61,220 bases of DNA from Phormidium willei BDU 130791 (GCA_001637315.1 LSZA01000010.1:1-61220); one strand, 5' to 3'; shown: positions 44,527 through 55,156, counted from the stretch's first letter. Made by a program: numbers and translations. Notes: a model not told the origin generated them from the sequence alone.

Positions 44527-47500
44527 TTAAAACTGACCGGCTAAAGCACCGACGCAACGCTCACAGAGGCTGGGATGCTCTTCCGACTCCCCGATGTGAG
44601 TCGAGTAGTTCCAGCAGCGTTCGCACTTGTCGCCGTCAGCACTGACGATGCCAATTCCCAGGCCCTCGCTTTGGCTGGCGTAGGTCACTCCGTCGAGAGC
44701 CTCAGGGGAGTCGAGTAGTTCAACTTGAGAGCAGATAAACAGATAACGCAACTCATCGACACCATTACCGACGCTGCCCTCGACTACAGGAGCGGTGGTT
44801 TCCTCGGCCATAGCGGGGAGTTCTGGGGGAGTTGCGGGGTCGACCTCATCCACCGGGGCGATCGCCCCTTTATCGCTGACCTGCTGCACGGCGTTGGGGG
44901 GCAGTTCGACATCGGTTCCCAAGACTTTTAACTTGAGGTCATTGGCTCGTCCGGCGAGTTTCTGGCGATCGCTGGCATACAAGACATTACGATAGCCAAA
45001 GCGCAAGGAATAGCCAAAGCCGATCGCCGTAAAGAACTCGGGTAACAACAAGAGACGATTCACCGCCGCTAACAGACTCGACGAGAGATAGGCCACCCCT
45101 ACCAGAGCCAATAGCAACGCCAGATTGCGCAGAGCCAAACGGTTATTACGATAGACATCCACCAAATACCCCGGTGCATCGACAATAAAGTCCATGACAT
45201 CGTGGACATCCAGATTTTCCCAATCGGGCAGGGCTAACCCCGAAGGGCGCGATCGCTCTAAACTCGTATTCCCAGAGGCTTCGACGGCGGCGGCTTCCTC
45301 TGAAGTCTTAGCCTGAACTGGCTCAGAACCGGTCTCAGGGGCTGACTCAATGGCTGACTCGGGGGTTTCCGTCTTCACATCTGAAGGAGCCTCCATCGAA
45401 GTGGCTGTAGCCGCCGTCATCGCCACCGCCAACTCAGGATTCATGGCCGCGAGTTGTTCGCGCTGAGTCTCATCCGCCACAAACAACTTTAGTTTCGCCT
45501 CCAACGACGAGCCAATTTTCTTATCCGCCCGTGCTTTCTCCATCACCTTGTTCACTTCGGCGCGGTAGAAGCGAAGCTGTTGCCAGCGTTGGGCTAACTC
45601 CGGGTGGCGCCAGTTCTCATCTAGCTGAACCCAACCGGCTGCAAACACGGAGTTCTCAGCCGTCTCATAGGGGAGATTCTGCCAGATATCTTCAGCCATG
45701 TGACAGAGTACCGGGGCGATCGCCCGAGCCAAATTCTCCACCACAATCGCCAACACCGTCTGACAACTGCGACGACGGTGGGCATCCTCAGCACTGATAT
45801 AGAGCCGATCTTTGGCGATATCCAAATAGAAATTGGACAAATCCACCACACAGAAATTCTGAATGGTTTGGAAGAAACGGAAGAACTGATAACTCTCAAA
45901 CGCTTCCGTCACCTCATCCATCACCTCAATGGTGCGATGGAGCATATACTGATCTAACTCCGGTAAATCCCCATAGGCCACCGCATCCGTATCCGGGTTG
46001 AAATCATGAAGATTTCCCAACAAAAAGCGAGCCGTGTTACGAATCTTGCGATACACATCCGAGGTTTGCCGCAGAATCGTGCCACCAAGCGGCACATCTC
46101 CCGAATAGTCCACCGAAGACACCCAGAGGCGCAACACATCGGCCCCATAGGCCGGTTGTTGCTTCTTATTGTTGCCCCCATTGATGACTACCGCTGGGTC
46201 CACCACATTGCCCAGAGACTTACTCATCTTATGGCCCTTCTCATCCAAGACGAAGCCATGAGTTAACACGGTTTTATAAGGAGCTTGCCCCTGAGTCGCT
46301 ACACTGGTGAGCAAACTGGACTGGAACCAACCGCGATGTTGGTCTGAACCCTCCAAATACAGGTCTACGGGATAGCCTAAACCGCGCTGTTTCGCCACCG
46401 CCGCCCAGGAGGAACCGGAGTCAAACCAGACATCCATGGTGTCGCTTCCCTTGATGTAAGTGCGACCATTGTTGCGGTAAGACTCGGGCAATAACTCCTC
46501 GACAGACAATTCCCACCAAGCATCGGAGCCTTTTTCAGCCACAATATCCCGCACATGATTGACGGTTTCTTCGGTCAATAGCGGTTCATTGGTTTCCTCG
46601 TCATAGAAGACGGGAATGGGGACCCCCCAACTGCGTTGACGAGAAATACACCAATCGGAGCGTTCCCCTACCATGGCGGTGATGCGGTTCTCCCCTTGGC
46701 TGGGAATCCAACGCACCTGACGAATCGACGCTAAGGCCGCCTCTCGGAAGCCTTCGACGGAAGCAAACCATTGTTCGGTGGCCCGGAAAATGGTGGGTTT
46801 CTTGGTGCGCCAGTCGTAGGGATATTTATGTTGATAGGGTTCCTGTTTGAGCAGGGAGTGAGCCTCGGCTAAGGCTTCGCTGATTTTCTCGTTGGCATCT
46901 TTGAGGACATTTAAGCCAGCAAAGGGTCCCGCATCTTTGGTGAAGACCCCTTTGGCGTTGACGGGAGAAAAAATCGGCAGGTTGTAGCGCAACCCCACCT
47001 GATAGTCTTCTAACCCATGGCCGGGGGCGGTATGGACTAAGCCGGTCCCGGATTCGGTCGTAACGTAATCACCACCAATCACCACGGGACTAGTCCGGTC
47101 AAAGAGGGGATGGCGATAGTGACATTGCTCTAATTCTGCCCCTTTAAGGCGCTCTAAGACCTTCAATTCGCCGCCAAAGGTCTGCGAAAGTCGTTCGACG
47201 GCCTCGGCTGCCACAATCAAGAATTTACCGGCTGCGGCTTCAAACTCGACGGGGGCTTCGACGATGGCGTAGGTCAACTCGGGGTTGACGCTCACGGCTA
47301 AGTTGGCGGGAATGGTCCAGGGGGTGGTGGTCCAGATGGCCAGCCACAGATGGGGCAGATAGTCGGCGAGACGATCGTTTAGACTCTCGTTGAGTTTTGT
47401 GACTTGGAAGGCGGCGTAGAGACTCGGCGAGGTGTGACCTTCGGGATATTCCAGTTCGGCTTCAGCGAGGGCGGTGCGAGAACTGGGACTCCAATGGACG

Positions 47501-48060
47501 GGTTTACGACCGCGATAGATATAGCCTTTGAGGGCCATGTCTCCGAAGACGCTAATTTGAGCGGCTTCGTACTCGGGGTTTAGGGTCAGATAGGGGTCGT
47601 CCCAGTCTCCCCAGACGCCGTAGCGTTTGAAGCTGTCTCGTTGTTCTTGGACTACCTGATGGGCAAATTCTTTGGCTTTGAAGCGCAGGGCCAGGGGGGT
47701 CAGTTGCCGCCGTTCTTCGGATTTGAGGCTTTGCAGAACTTTCAGTTCAATGGGTAAGCCGTGACAGTCCCAACCGGGGATATAGCGAACTTTGCGCCCT
47801 TGCAGCAGCTGATAGCGGTTGATGATGTCTTTGAGAATTTTGTTGAGGGCGTGACCAATGTGCAGTGACCCATTGGCGTAGGGAGGACCGTCATGGAGAA
47901 TGAATGGGTCTCCAGGATTGCTTTGGGAGAGTTTCTGATAGATCTTCTGGTCGTCCCAGAAAGTTTGCAACTCGGGTTCACGCACCACGGCGTTGGCGCG
48001 CATGGAGAACTCGGTTTGCGGGAGGTTAACGGTTTCCTTATATCGCTTTTCTTCGGTCAC
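44527..48060 (-). CDS. ileS: Isoleucyl-tRNA synthetase with inserted CAAD membrane domain
   Basis: 1177 residues, about 220 longer than usual bacterial IleRS. HIGH-type motif in [16 protein letters not shown] near residue 65, editing domain in the middle, KMSKS in [11 protein letters not shown] near 610, and the C-terminal zinc knuckle CERCWNYS...CERCV. Between the anticodon-binding domain and the knuckle is an acidic linker and then [24 protein letters not shown] (quoted in part) with two membrane helices near 970-1015. This is the CAAD domain found in several cyanobacterial aminoacyl-tRNA synthetases, which anchors them to thylakoid membranes. The distinction from LeuRS/ValRS is by overall length and motifs. 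Confidence 0.95.
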   Translation of the reverse strand: MTEEKRYKETVNLPQTEFSMRANAVVREPELQTFWDDQKIYQKLSQSNPGDPFILHDGPPYANGSLHIGHALNKILKDIINRYQLLQGRKVRYIPGWDCHGLPIELKVLQSLKSEERRQLTPLALRFKAKEFAHQVVQEQRDSFKRYGVWGDWDDPYLTLNPEYEAAQISVFGDMALKGYIYRGRKPVHWSPSSRTALAEAELEYPEGHTSPSLYAAFQVTKLNESLNDRLADYLPHLWLAIWTTTPWTIPANLAVSVNPELTYAIVEAPVEFEAAAGKFLIVAAEAVERLSQTFGGELKVLERLKGAELEQCHYRHPLFDRTSPVVIGGDYVTTESGTGLVHTAPGHGLEDYQVGLRYNLPIFSPVNAKGVFTKDAGPFAGLNVLKDANEKISEALAEAHSLLKQEPYQHKYPYDWRTKKPTIFRATEQWFASVEGFREAALASIRQVRWIPSQGENRITAMVGERSDWCISRQRSWGVPIPVFYDEETNEPLLTEETVNHVRDIVAEKGSDAWWELSVEELLPESYRNNGRTYIKGSDTMDVWFDSGSSWAAVAKQRGLGYPVDLYLEGSDQHRGWFQSSLLTSVATQGQAPYKTVLTHGFVLDEKGHKMSKSLGNVVDPAVVINGGNNKKQQPAYGADVLRLWVSSVDYSGDVPLGGTILRQTSDVYRKIRNTARFLLGNLHDFNPDTDAVAYGDLPELDQYMLHRTIEVMDEVTEAFESYQFFRFFQTIQNFCVVDLSNFYLDIAKDRLYISAEDAHRRRSCQTVLAIVVENLARAIAPVLCHMAEDIWQNLPYETAENSVFAAGWVQLDENWRHPELAQRWQQLRFYRAEVNKVMEKARADKKIGSSLEAKLKLFVADETQREQLAAMNPELAVAMTAATATSMEAPSDVKTETPESAIESAPETGSEPVQAKTSEEAAAVEASGNTSLERSRPSGLALPDWENLDVHDVMDFIVDAPGYLVDVYRNNRLALRNLALLLALVGVAYLSSSLLAAVNRLLLLPEFFTAIGFGYSLRFGYRNVLYASDRQKLAGRANDLKLKVLGTDVELPPNAVQQVSDKGAIAPVDEVDPATPPELPAMAEETTAPVVEGSVGNGVDELRYLFICSQVELLDSPEALDGVTYASQSEGLGIGIVSADGDKCERCWNYSTHIGESEEHPSLCERCVGALAGQF

Positions 48061-48152
48061 GGCTGGCTACCCAGAGACGAAAGAGCAAGTTATCAAGGGT
48101 CGGGCGATCGCCGCGTTGGGACGCTGCACGCCGTCTTGACAACGGTGAGATG

Positions 48153-48175
48153 ATTTGTAATTTTTTATTACAAAT
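48153..48175. promoter_or_regulatory. 9-base perfect inverted repeat in the ileS-clpB divergent region
   Basis: ATTTGTAAT and ATTACAAAT, separated by five T. Could be an operator for ileS, clpB or both, or a hairpin in the ileS leader. No known heat-shock operator (CIRCE) is seen. Confidence 0.4.
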
Positions 48176-48188
48176 TTATGACAAACAC

Positions 48189-48216
48189 TTGACAAATCGT
48201 GAGACAATGGTAGGTA
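48189..48216 (+). promoter_or_regulatory. Candidate promoter upstream of clpB
   Basis: TTGACA at 48189-48194 with TAGGTA at 48211-48216, 16 bases apart, leaving a leader of about 250 bases before the clpB ATG. The leader has no recognised gene. Confidence 0.35.
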
Positions 48217-48468
48217 GAACAACGCTCCCAGAGTTGACGATTCTGTCAATGCCCCATTGTAGTCGAAGAGGAGTTCAATGGGAACGCTCAAGCTTGGGTC
48301 AAACCGAGTCAGGAGTCTTGATCAGATGCAGTGAGCTGGTGACCTTGGACGGCGATCGCGCTACCCAACCGAGGAGTTTTGAGGTAGCTTGAAAAACGAA
48401 AGCAATTCTACGCCGCGCGTTCTGACCTGTGCCGCGTCAGGTCTCTTACTACTGTAACGTTCCCCACA

Positions 48469-51417
48469 ATGCAACCGACTGACCCTTCCAAATTTACCGA
48501 TCAAGCCTGGGATGCCATTGTCGCCTCTCAAGACGTGGCGCGACGCTATCGCAACCAAAACTTAGAAGTCGAACATGTGCTTCTGGCTCTGCTCGAAACG
48601 GTAGAACCCTCCCATCAAATTCTACAGAAGGCCGGGATTGATCCAGCGGCCTTAGCCGGGAAGCTCGATACCTTCGCCAAGCAACATCCTCGCCTCGGTG
48701 GAGTCGAACAACTCTATCTCGGCCGTCACCTCGATGTGATGTTAGACAAGGCTGAAATTGCTCGACAAAACTTTGAAGATAGCCATGTTGGCATTGAGCA
48801 TCTGCTGTTAGGCTTTGCTGAGGACGATCGCATCGGTGGCAAAACCCTACATATTCTACAGTCAGATCAATCCAAAATTGCCGCTGCTATCAAAACCTTC
48901 CGCGCCCAAGCCGCCAAAAGCAAGGAACTCAGCGCTGGGGCCTCGTCTAATGATGAGCAGAATGACGATGTTTTAGAGCGTTATGGCCGGGATCTGACTG
49001 AACAGGCCCGAGGCGGGAAACTCGATCCGGTGATTGGCCGGGATGAGGAGATTCGCCAACTGATTCAGGTGTTATCCCGTCGTCGCAAGAATAACCCCGT
49101 TTTGATTGGGGAACCGGGAGTGGGCAAAACGGCGATCGCCGAAGCCCTGGCCCAGCGTATTGTCAATGGCGATGTGCCAGAATCTCTAAAAAACCGCCGT
49201 CTGATTTCCCTGGATATGGGCAGTTTAATCGCCGGGGCCAAGTTCCGGGGTGAGTTTGAGGAACGGTTGCGTTCCGTCATTCGGGAAGTGACTCATTCTG
49301 ACGGCCAAGTGGTGCTGTTTATCGACGAACTGCATACGGTGATTGGGGCCGGTGGGGGTAGTAGCCAGGGAACGATGGATGCGGGCAATCTCCTCAAACC
49401 CATGTTAGGCCGAGGTGAGTTGCGTTGTATCGGCGCGACCACCCTGGAGGAATATCGCAAGCATATCGAAAAAGATAAAGCCCTGGAACGGCGCTTCCAG
49501 CAGGTCTTTGTGGGGCAACCTGACGTTGAAGCCACAATTTCGATTTTGCGGGGCTTGAAGGAGCGTTATGAGGTGCATCATGGCGTAACCATCACGGACT
49601 CCTCCCTGGTGGCAGCGGCGACGCTCTCCAATCGCTATGTGACGGATCGCTTTCTCCCGGATAAGGCGATCGATTTGGTGGATGAGGCGGCGGCCAAGTT
49701 AAAAATGGAGATTACCTCGAAACCGACGGAGTTAGAGGATGTCGATCGCCGTTTGATGCAGTTAGAGATGGAGAAACTCTCCCTCGAAGGAGAGGAACAA
49801 CGGGCAGCCCGAGGTACGTATTACTCGGCTCAAGAACGGCTCAGCCGCATTGAGGAAGAGATGAACGACCTCAAACAAAAACAGGGGGTGTTGAGTTCTC
49901 AATGGCAAACGGAAAAACAGTTGCTTGATGATATCAACGCCCTCAAGGAAGAGGAAGAACAATTACGGCTCAAGATTGAACAGGCTGAGCGTAATTATGA
50001 CCTCAATACTGCCGCTCAGTTGAAATATGGGCGTTTGGAGAAGTTGCAACGGCGGGCGGAACAGAAGGAAGCCCAGTTGTTGAAGTTGCAAACCGACGGG
50101 GTGGCCCTGTTGCGTGAACAAGTGACGGAAGCCGATATCGCCGAAATTGTCGCTAAATGGACGGGAATCCCGGTCAATCGCTTGTTGGAGACGGAGCGGC
50201 AAAAACTGCTGAAACTCGAAGAACAACTCCAACGTCGTGTGGTGGGCCAGTCGGAGGCGGTGTCGGCGGTGTCGGCGGCCATTCGTCGCGCTCGGGCGGG
50301 GATGAAGGACCCCTCTCGCCCCATTGGCTCGTTTCTGTTTATGGGGCCAACAGGGGTCGGGAAAACGGAATTAGCTCGGGCTTTGGCAGCGTCGTTGTTT
50401 GATGACCACGATGCCCTGGTGCGGATTGATATGTCCGAGTACATGGAAAAACATTCCGTGTCTCGCTTGGTAGGCGCACCTCCGGGATATGTGGGCTATG
50501 ACGAAGGAGGACAACTCTCGGAAGCGGTACGGCGGATGCCCTACTGTGTGCTGCTGTTTGATGAGGTGGAGAAGGCCCACCCCGATGTGTTTAACATTTT
50601 GTTGCAAGTCCTTGACGATGGGCGCATTACGGATTCTCAAGGACGAGCTATCAATTTCTGTAATACGGTCATCATTATGACCAGTAACATCGGCTCTCAA
50701 TATATTTTAGAGGTTGCGGGGCGGGAGTCGGATTATGAGGAGATGCGATCGCGGGTCTATGAGGCGTTGCGATCGCAGTTCCGCCCCGAATTCCTCAACC
50801 GTGTTGATGACTTGACCATCTTCCATCCCCTCGGTAAAGGTCAGTTACGGGATATTGTCTCAATCCAAATTTTACGCATCGAGCAACTGCTCGCAGAACA
50901 GAAGATTCAGATTATCCTCTCTGAAACCGCCAAAGATTACATCGCCGATGTCGGCTACGACCCGGTTTATGGAGCGCGACCGCTCAAACGAGCCATCCAA
51001 CGGGAGTTAGAAAACCCCATCGCCACCAAATTACTGGAGTTAGAGTTTGCTGCGGGCGATACTATTTATGTCGATTGCAGCGAGGATGGAAACAGTCTTC
51101 AATTTACGAAGACTAAGCCTAAAGCCCAGCCTAAACCTCAACCTCAGGGCAATTCTGCTCCCAAAACACCCCCAACTCCCACCGCTGAACCAAAACCCGA
51201 GGGAAAATCGGTTTCTAAACCTGAGAGTGAGCCGAAGGTAAAGCGCGAGTCAGAAACCGACACGACGTCAGAGAATTCCTCGGAGTCAGAGGCGAACTCG
51301 AAACCGACGTCTTCTAGTGAGGATGCTGATGTTGTATCGGTCAGTGCTACGGTTGTTGACCCGATGGAGATCAATCGTGGCCGGCCTGTTCAATCTGATG
51401 GCTTCCCCTGGGAATGA
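48469..51417 (+). CDS. clpB: ATP-dependent chaperone ClpB with long acidic tail
   Basis: 982 residues. The N domain is [34 protein letters not shown] (in part). NBD1 has GEPGVGKT and [13 protein letters not shown], the coiled-coil middle domain lies between, and NBD2 has [15 protein letters not shown] and [14 protein letters not shown]. It disaggregates proteins with DnaK. Typical ClpB ends near residue 870-880; here a Pro/Lys/Glu/Ser-rich, disordered tail of about 110 residues follows, ending in [17 protein letters not shown]. The tail is an unusual addition. The 3' end overlaps a broken protease gene on the other strand by 47 bases. Confidence 0.96.
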   Translation: MQPTDPSKFTDQAWDAIVASQDVARRYRNQNLEVEHVLLALLETVEPSHQILQKAGIDPAALAGKLDTFAKQHPRLGGVEQLYLGRHLDVMLDKAEIARQNFEDSHVGIEHLLLGFAEDDRIGGKTLHILQSDQSKIAAAIKTFRAQAAKSKELSAGASSNDEQNDDVLERYGRDLTEQARGGKLDPVIGRDEEIRQLIQVLSRRRKNNPVLIGEPGVGKTAIAEALAQRIVNGDVPESLKNRRLISLDMGSLIAGAKFRGEFEERLRSVIREVTHSDGQVVLFIDELHTVIGAGGGSSQGTMDAGNLLKPMLGRGELRCIGATTLEEYRKHIEKDKALERRFQQVFVGQPDVEATISILRGLKERYEVHHGVTITDSSLVAAATLSNRYVTDRFLPDKAIDLVDEAAAKLKMEITSKPTELEDVDRRLMQLEMEKLSLEGEEQRAARGTYYSAQERLSRIEEEMNDLKQKQGVLSSQWQTEKQLLDDINALKEEEEQLRLKIEQAERNYDLNTAAQLKYGRLEKLQRRAEQKEAQLLKLQTDGVALLREQVTEADIAEIVAKWTGIPVNRLLETERQKLLKLEEQLQRRVVGQSEAVSAVSAAIRRARAGMKDPSRPIGSFLFMGPTGVGKTELARALAASLFDDHDALVRIDMSEYMEKHSVSRLVGAPPGYVGYDEGGQLSEAVRRMPYCVLLFDEVEKAHPDVFNILLQVLDDGRITDSQGRAINFCNTVIIMTSNIGSQYILEVAGRESDYEEMRSRVYEALRSQFRPEFLNRVDDLTIFHPLGKGQLRDIVSIQILRIEQLLAEQKIQIILSETAKDYIADVGYDPVYGARPLKRAIQRELENPIATKLLELEFAAGDTIYVDCSEDGNSLQFTKTKPKAQPKPQPQGNSAPKTPPTPTAEPKPEGKSVSKPESEPKVKRESETDTTSENSSESEANSKPTSSSEDADVVSVSATVVDPMEINRGRPVQSDGFPWE

Positions 51418-51646
51418 ATGTTGTCCACTCCAACGGGTTTTTAAACCCGGTTGGCGCGACATAGCCATTCATCAGGGACATCCCTCTCAGATTCAACTGA
51501 GCGATTAAATTTGGCGGTAATGATAGCCAACCATTAAAACCTGTATCCACAATCGCATTTTTTATGTAAGTTTTGCCATCAGCGCCATAGACTGATAGGG
51601 GAATAATCGGTTCAAAATCCCTATTAACGATTCCAGTAATCATCAA
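51371..51646 (-). CDS. Retropepsin-like aspartic protease, probably C-terminally truncated
   Basis: 91 residues. [37 protein letters not shown] (in part) has the DTG active-site triplet of small clan-AA aspartic proteases, which normally run about 115-125 residues. After NGYVAP the sequence enters a 26-base palindrome (51431-51456) and then reads through the antisense of the clpB tail. The second half, including the flap, is missing. It overlaps the upstream gene by 4 bases. Confidence 0.65.
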   Translation of the reverse strand: MMITGIVNRDFEPIIPLSVYGADGKTYIKNAIVDTGFNGWLSLPPNLIAQLNLRGMSLMNGYVAPTGFKNPLEWTTFIPRGSHQIEQAGHD

Positions 51647-51912
51647 GTTCTCTTGGTTTGTCCACCGAAGCGACGGACATAGCCCGAACCGATGCGCACA
51701 ATCCAGATTTGAGCATCAGGGTGAGTGGCTTCAAGGCGATCGCAGGCAGCAATTTCACTAGCATCGACTTCAAAATCTCCAGTTTCTAAATCAATCGCCA
51801 CAATCTTGCCCTCATTACCTACCTCTACTTGTGGGCGAACGTTAGATTCATAAAGTTCATCCCCAAGACGAGCAAATTCCTCTTTACTATAGCGAGGTTG
51901 TTTAGGGGTCAT
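51643..51912 (-). CDS. Small partner gene of the aspartic-protease pair
   Basis: 89 residues: SKEEFARLGDELYESNVRPQVEVGNEGKIVAIDLETGDFEVDA and then ACDRLEATHPDAQIWIVRIGSGYVRRFGG. This small beta-rich protein is commonly found just upstream of small retropepsin-like genes in cyanobacteria, in a toxin-antitoxin-like layout. The stop overlaps the next ATG. Function unproven. Confidence 0.65.
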   Translation of the reverse strand: MTPKQPRYSKEEFARLGDELYESNVRPQVEVGNEGKIVAIDLETGDFEVDASEIAACDRLEATHPDAQIWIVRIGSGYVRRFGGQTKRT

Positions 51913-52314
51913 CGCTTTAACGTTTCTAACCAGGCTTCAACTGATTCAGTTTATCATCTCAAGCTACGAGGGTTTTGATGGATGGTAATCGTATCTGAGA
52001 AACCGGGTATTATGGCAAAATTTATGTGAGAATACAGAAACTCTGACAGAAGGTTTCTGAGTCTAGGGGATAGGGTATCCGCAAGGGTGGGCGATCGCTT
52101 CTCACTGTGGCTCCTGTTGCTGGCATTGATGGCCGGGATGTGTTATCTTGAAAGCAAGAAAACTAGGATTAAGTCGGTAAACATCACTCGCTAGACTCCA
52201 CCGGCTGGGCTTCCATCAACCCCCCAGTTGGACTTCTTCCATAAAATTCAGGCTTTTGTAAAAGCCAACTATGATATTCACTTCATTCATAGAAACGCAG
52301 GGTTTTAAGTAAAA
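51913..52314. other. Non-coding region with interspersed palindromic sequence
   Basis: 402 bases without a convincing gene. 52060-52104 (GGTTTCTGAGTCTAGGGGAT then ATCCGCAA then GGGCGATCGCTT) resembles 52747-52793 inside the truncated toxin gene. An AGAAACCGGG/GGTTTCT pair makes a small palindromic repeat at 51998-52066. Confidence 0.5.
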
Positions 52315-52533
52315 ATGATAGAAAATGCAATTTTAAACAATGTTGAAAAACTCCCAGAATCTGTAAAACAGTCAGTTTTGGACTATACGGATTTTTTGGT
52401 GAACCGATATGCCGCAGACCCGGCTTCAACCTCCAAAGCACCCCAGCGAGGCGGACTAGGGATTTGGCAGGGTCAAATCTGGATGTCTGATGATTTTGAT
52501 GAACCTCTGGAAGATTTCAAAGATTATATGTAA
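52315..52533 (+). CDS. DUF2281/VapB-like antitoxin
   Basis: 72 residues. LPESVKQSVLDYTDFLVNRY is a helical start and the tail GLGIWQGQIWMSDDFDEPLEDFKDY is typical of DUF2281 antitoxins paired with PIN toxins. The toxin gene starts 2 bases after the stop. Confidence 0.85.
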   Translation: MIENAILNNVEKLPESVKQSVLDYTDFLVNRYAADPASTSKAPQRGGLGIWQGQIWMSDDFDEPLEDFKDYM

Positions 52534-52535
52534 CG

Positions 52536-52808
52536 ATGAATTGCCTACTGGATACCCATACTTTACTGTGGTACTTGCAAAACAGTAAAAATTTAAGTGA
52601 TAGAACCACCGAAATTCTGGAAGATGTAAATCATAATCTCTCGTTAAGTATTACCAGTTTATGGGAAATTTCAATTAAACTGGGTTTGGGAAAACTGAGA
52701 TTACAGAAATCCTTCTCTGAATTAGAGGACGTGCTACAAGACCCGGTTTCTGAGTCTCAGGCGATATGTTATCCGCAATTACAGGGCGATCGCTCCCTCG
52801 GCGGCTAA
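52536..52808 (+). pseudogene. Truncated PIN toxin (VapC)
   Basis: The frame gives 90 residues. The first 68 are a normal PIN N-terminus (NCLLDTHTLLWYLQNS, ITSLWEISIKLGLGKLRL). From about 52745 the sequence switches to an interspersed repeat also present at 52060-52104 and ends. The second half, with the catalytic DPFDR-type Asp, is absent (usual length about 128). It is probably non-functional. Confidence 0.8.
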
Positions 52809-53035
52809 GATTTAAGCAGATGTAGGCTCTGTCACCCCCTGCCAAAAATGATGAGAATAACCCAAATCTCTAAGCTGAGATAGAGAGAGGTGATGGCGCG
52901 TTTCAGAGAGTAGCGGTATTTGGCAAAAAGTGGTGTTGTATTTTCCCGATAACGCCCCTGCTTTTTGGCTCAATGGCATCGTTGTCATTCACAGGTATTG
53001 GAGTTAAAATCGGAACAAGCTCACTCAGTAAACTC

Positions 53036-53299
53036 ATGTCAGAACATACCCTAATTCTATCCGAACAAACGTATCAAGCCCTCCTCGAAGTCGCCCAAAA
53101 ACAAGGGGTAACTCCCGAACGTTGGATTTTATCTCAACTTGAACAAGCGGAACCTGAATCGGAACCGTTATCTGAAAAAATTGGAGATTTAATTGGGGCG
53201 GTCGATAGTCAAATGGAACCTCATCATCAAGTTCAGTCAACCGATTTTGGTGAACAGATTGCTAGAAAACTATCTAAACAAGGACTGCAACGACCATGA
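53036..53299 (+). CDS. Antitoxin of an intact PIN pair
   Basis: 87 residues from the ATG at 53036 (MSEHTLILSEQTYQALLEVA). An RHH-like start is followed by an acidic linker (QAEPESEPLSEKIGDLIG) and a tail with FGEQIARKLSKQGLQRP. It overlaps the toxin by 4 bases. A longer frame back to 52973 reads through repeat-like sequence. Confidence 0.8.
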   Translation: MSEHTLILSEQTYQALLEVAQKQGVTPERWILSQLEQAEPESEPLSEKIGDLIGAVDSQMEPHHQVQSTDFGEQIARKLSKQGLQRP

Positions 53300-53787
53300 T
53301 GTTAGTGGACACTGGGCCGCTCATTGCTCTGATTGATAAAGGCCAGGGAGACACCCATGTTAAATGTGTTCAAACTTATCAAACGCTAACAGGTTCTATG
53401 TTAACAACATGGCCTTGTTTTACTGAGGCGATGTACTTCTTGTCAGAATTACGAGGTTGGTCAGCTCAGACTATTCTATGGGAGTTCATCAATAGAAAAG
53501 CCTTGTATCTTCATACCGCTAATGAGGCAGAATGTCAACGCATGAAAGTTTTGATGGAAAAATATAAAGATATACCTATGGATTTAGCCGATGCTTCTCT
53601 GGTTGCTGTGGCAGAACGTGAAAAAATTAAGCGAATCTTCACATTAGATGGTGATTTTTATGTTTATCGACTCTATGATTTTGAAGATAAATTCACTCCC
53701 ATTCCCAAGTCTTCTCGGATTTATTTGCGGCTAATTTGGCTTGATACGGAGTATCATATTGCCCGTAGACAATACCACGATCGATAA
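53296..53787 (+). CDS. PIN-domain toxin
   Basis: 163 residues. MLVDTGPLIALIDKGQGDTH, FTEAMYFLSEL, MDLADASLVAVAE and FTLDGDFYVYR carry the expected acidic residues, so the ribonuclease looks intact. The C-terminal 25 residues after PIPKSSR are extra and overlap the convergent gene at 53693-54274 by 95 bases; the native end may be near 53705. Confidence 0.88.
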   Translation: MMLVDTGPLIALIDKGQGDTHVKCVQTYQTLTGSMLTTWPCFTEAMYFLSELRGWSAQTILWEFINRKALYLHTANEAECQRMKVLMEKYKDIPMDLADASLVAVAEREKIKRIFTLDGDFYVYRLYDFEDKFTPIPKSSRIYLRLIWLDTEYHIARRQYHDR

Positions 53788-54274
53788 TCTGCCATTTTCC
53801 AGTAAAAGGATTTTTTTGAAAATCAAAACCGCCACAACTTAGATGATTTACATTAAATCTGCGCTCTTCCGTCGTTAGGTAAAATGGGGATCGGGATTCA
53901 ATTTCCTGTATCTTTCCAATATAAACCTTAAGCATTTCCCAAGTCGAACCATCACGATCCACCCATCGTGGGTTACACCCTTCAGCAGTGAAATCATCGG
54001 TTGGATCGTCGGGCGCGATGTAATTTACCTCGGCATTAAAGTCCCAATAGCCTCCATCAGAACCGTAATTATTTAAAACAAAAGTTTTTAATTGAGAGGT
54101 ATATTTTTGACTTTTTTGCCTCCTATTCTGTTTCTCTAACTCTTTTTTTTGTTCTCTTTGGCGAATCGTGTATTGACGAATCTGGTGTCTTAAATAGTAA
54201 TATATTACGACCAATGAAATAACAAAAATTAAAAACCACACTGCTTTACTCCTTGTCTCAGTAATTTCCTTCAC
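53693..54274 (-). CDS. Membrane-anchored protein of unknown function
   Basis: 193 residues from a GTG. One membrane helix near residues 10-28 (AVWFLIFVISLVVIYYYL) is followed by a basic charged stretch and a soluble part with VNYIAPDDPTDDF, SPFYLTTEERRFNVNHLSCGGFDFQKNPFTGKW and IDRGIVYGQYDTPYQAKLAAN. No known family is recognised. It shares the YIAPD string with the protein at 54445-54699. It overlaps the preceding toxin gene convergently. Confidence 0.65.
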   Translation of the reverse strand: MKEITETRSKAVWFLIFVISLVVIYYYLRHQIRQYTIRQREQKKELEKQNRRQKSQKYTSQLKTFVLNNYGSDGGYWDFNAEVNYIAPDDPTDDFTAEGCNPRWVDRDGSTWEMLKVYIGKIQEIESRSPFYLTTEERRFNVNHLSCGGFDFQKNPFTGKWQIIDRGIVYGQYDTPYQAKLAANKSEKTWEWE

Positions 54275-54319
54275 TGAACAAGTCGTCTAAGAAATTTTCA
54301 GCTAATTTATCTGTCTGAA

Positions 54320-54397
54320 TCAGCACCTTATAACTTCTTCTCCGGCTCGTTCAGCATTCTGTTGTAACCGATACTCAATATCTGAGGTGTCTGACAT
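54320..54397 (-). CDS. Possible tiny ORF, perhaps frameshifted
   Basis: An ATG at 54397 encodes MSDTSDIEYRLQQNAERAGE, then EVIRC and stop. A second frame (54274-54330 region) continues as VLIQTDKLAENFLDDLFSEG then NY, ending just over the next gene's GTG. Joining the two needs one frameshift, so this may be a broken small gene. Confidence 0.3.
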   Translation of the reverse strand: MSDTSDIEYRLQQNAERAGEEVIRC

Positions 54398-54444
54398 ACT
54401 TTATCTCTCCTTATTTTTATGAGTCCAATTCCCAAAAATTAATT

Positions 54445-54699
54445 TCAACTATACTTACCCAAATCATAGCGATTTTGAATTGCCGCAATAACACTCGCGT
54501 TGTTGTAGTAAGCTGTGCCATCAGGGGCGATATAATTGCCGTTGGAGTTAACCCGAAAACGAGTCCTTACAGTAGTGGCAGAGTTTCTAAAGTACAAATC
54601 ATTGGATTTAGGACTTTTGTGAAAAACTTCGTATTGACCATTTTTACCGGTGATGTAGCCGACAACGGTTCGATCGCCAGAAGCAGAGTAAGTTTTCAT
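54445..54699 (-). CDS. Small protein of unknown function
   Basis: 84 residues: VVGYITGKNGQYEVFHKSPKSNDLYFRNS and then NSNGNYIAPDGTAYYNNASVIAAIQNRYDLG (in parts). It is beta-rich with many Tyr, Asn and Gly. No signal peptide or membrane helix is clear. It shares YIAPD with its upstream neighbour. Not recognised. Confidence 0.55.
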   Translation of the reverse strand: MKTYSASGDRTVVGYITGKNGQYEVFHKSPKSNDLYFRNSATTVRTRFRVNSNGNYIAPDGTAYYNNASVIAAIQNRYDLGKYS

Positions 54700-54798
54700 A
54701 CCGACCTTTTAGGTAAACCTCAAACGAGTGAATCTTAACTTAATCATCGTGAATGTTGCTAACACCCATCATAGTCTCAAATTATGCTTGATTGAGCA

Positions 54799-55063
54799 AC
54801 CCAAAAAAAGTGAGACTTAGGGGGGCTTTCAACTCCAACTCAAACAACGAAATTGCGTCAAAAAGTAATGTCCTGTAGCTAAAAAGGTGAAAATGTGGAA
54901 AACTGTGGGGCTAAGACCAACAAAACTACAATTGAATTAAACGGCTATGGAGAGTCAGGAAGCGTAGAAGTCAACCGATCGCCTGCTTCTAACAACTACG
55001 GGAAAACACTTAGATACCCTGCAACGCGCTATCTTAGAGGGAGCCTGGCAAGGGAAAGGATAT
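54799..55063 (+). pseudogene. Duplicated 5' part of the STAND ATPase gene
   Basis: 265 bases align with 55975-56237, covering the leader and first ~39 codons of the gene at 56121. The leader is almost identical, and the coding part has base changes and shifts that destroy the frame (for example GGAAGCGTAGAAGTCAACC against GGAAGCCTTGCAGTGGACC). It ends at GGCAAGGGAAAGGATAT, beyond which the two loci differ. Confidence 0.85.
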
Positions 55064-55080
55064 CGGCGCTTCACATCAAA

Positions 55081-55111
55081 CTCCCCTTCTCCTGTTTTGG
55101 GAGAAGGGGAG
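55081..55111. repeat. 12-base perfect inverted repeat (REP-like)
   Basis: CTCCCCTTCTCC and GGAGAAGGGGAG with a 7-base loop, just past the broken copy of the STAND gene. Resembles dispersed cyanobacterial palindromes and could act as a transcript end. Confidence 0.7.
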
Positions 55112-55156
55112 CCGGGGAATGAGGGGAATCCGCGCCGAAATGTACCCCACCCAGTA

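Noticed and set aside
51913..52314. tRNA or small RNA in the gap before the DUF2281 gene
   Set aside because: No cloverleaf or terminator could be drawn; only short palindromic repeats are visible.
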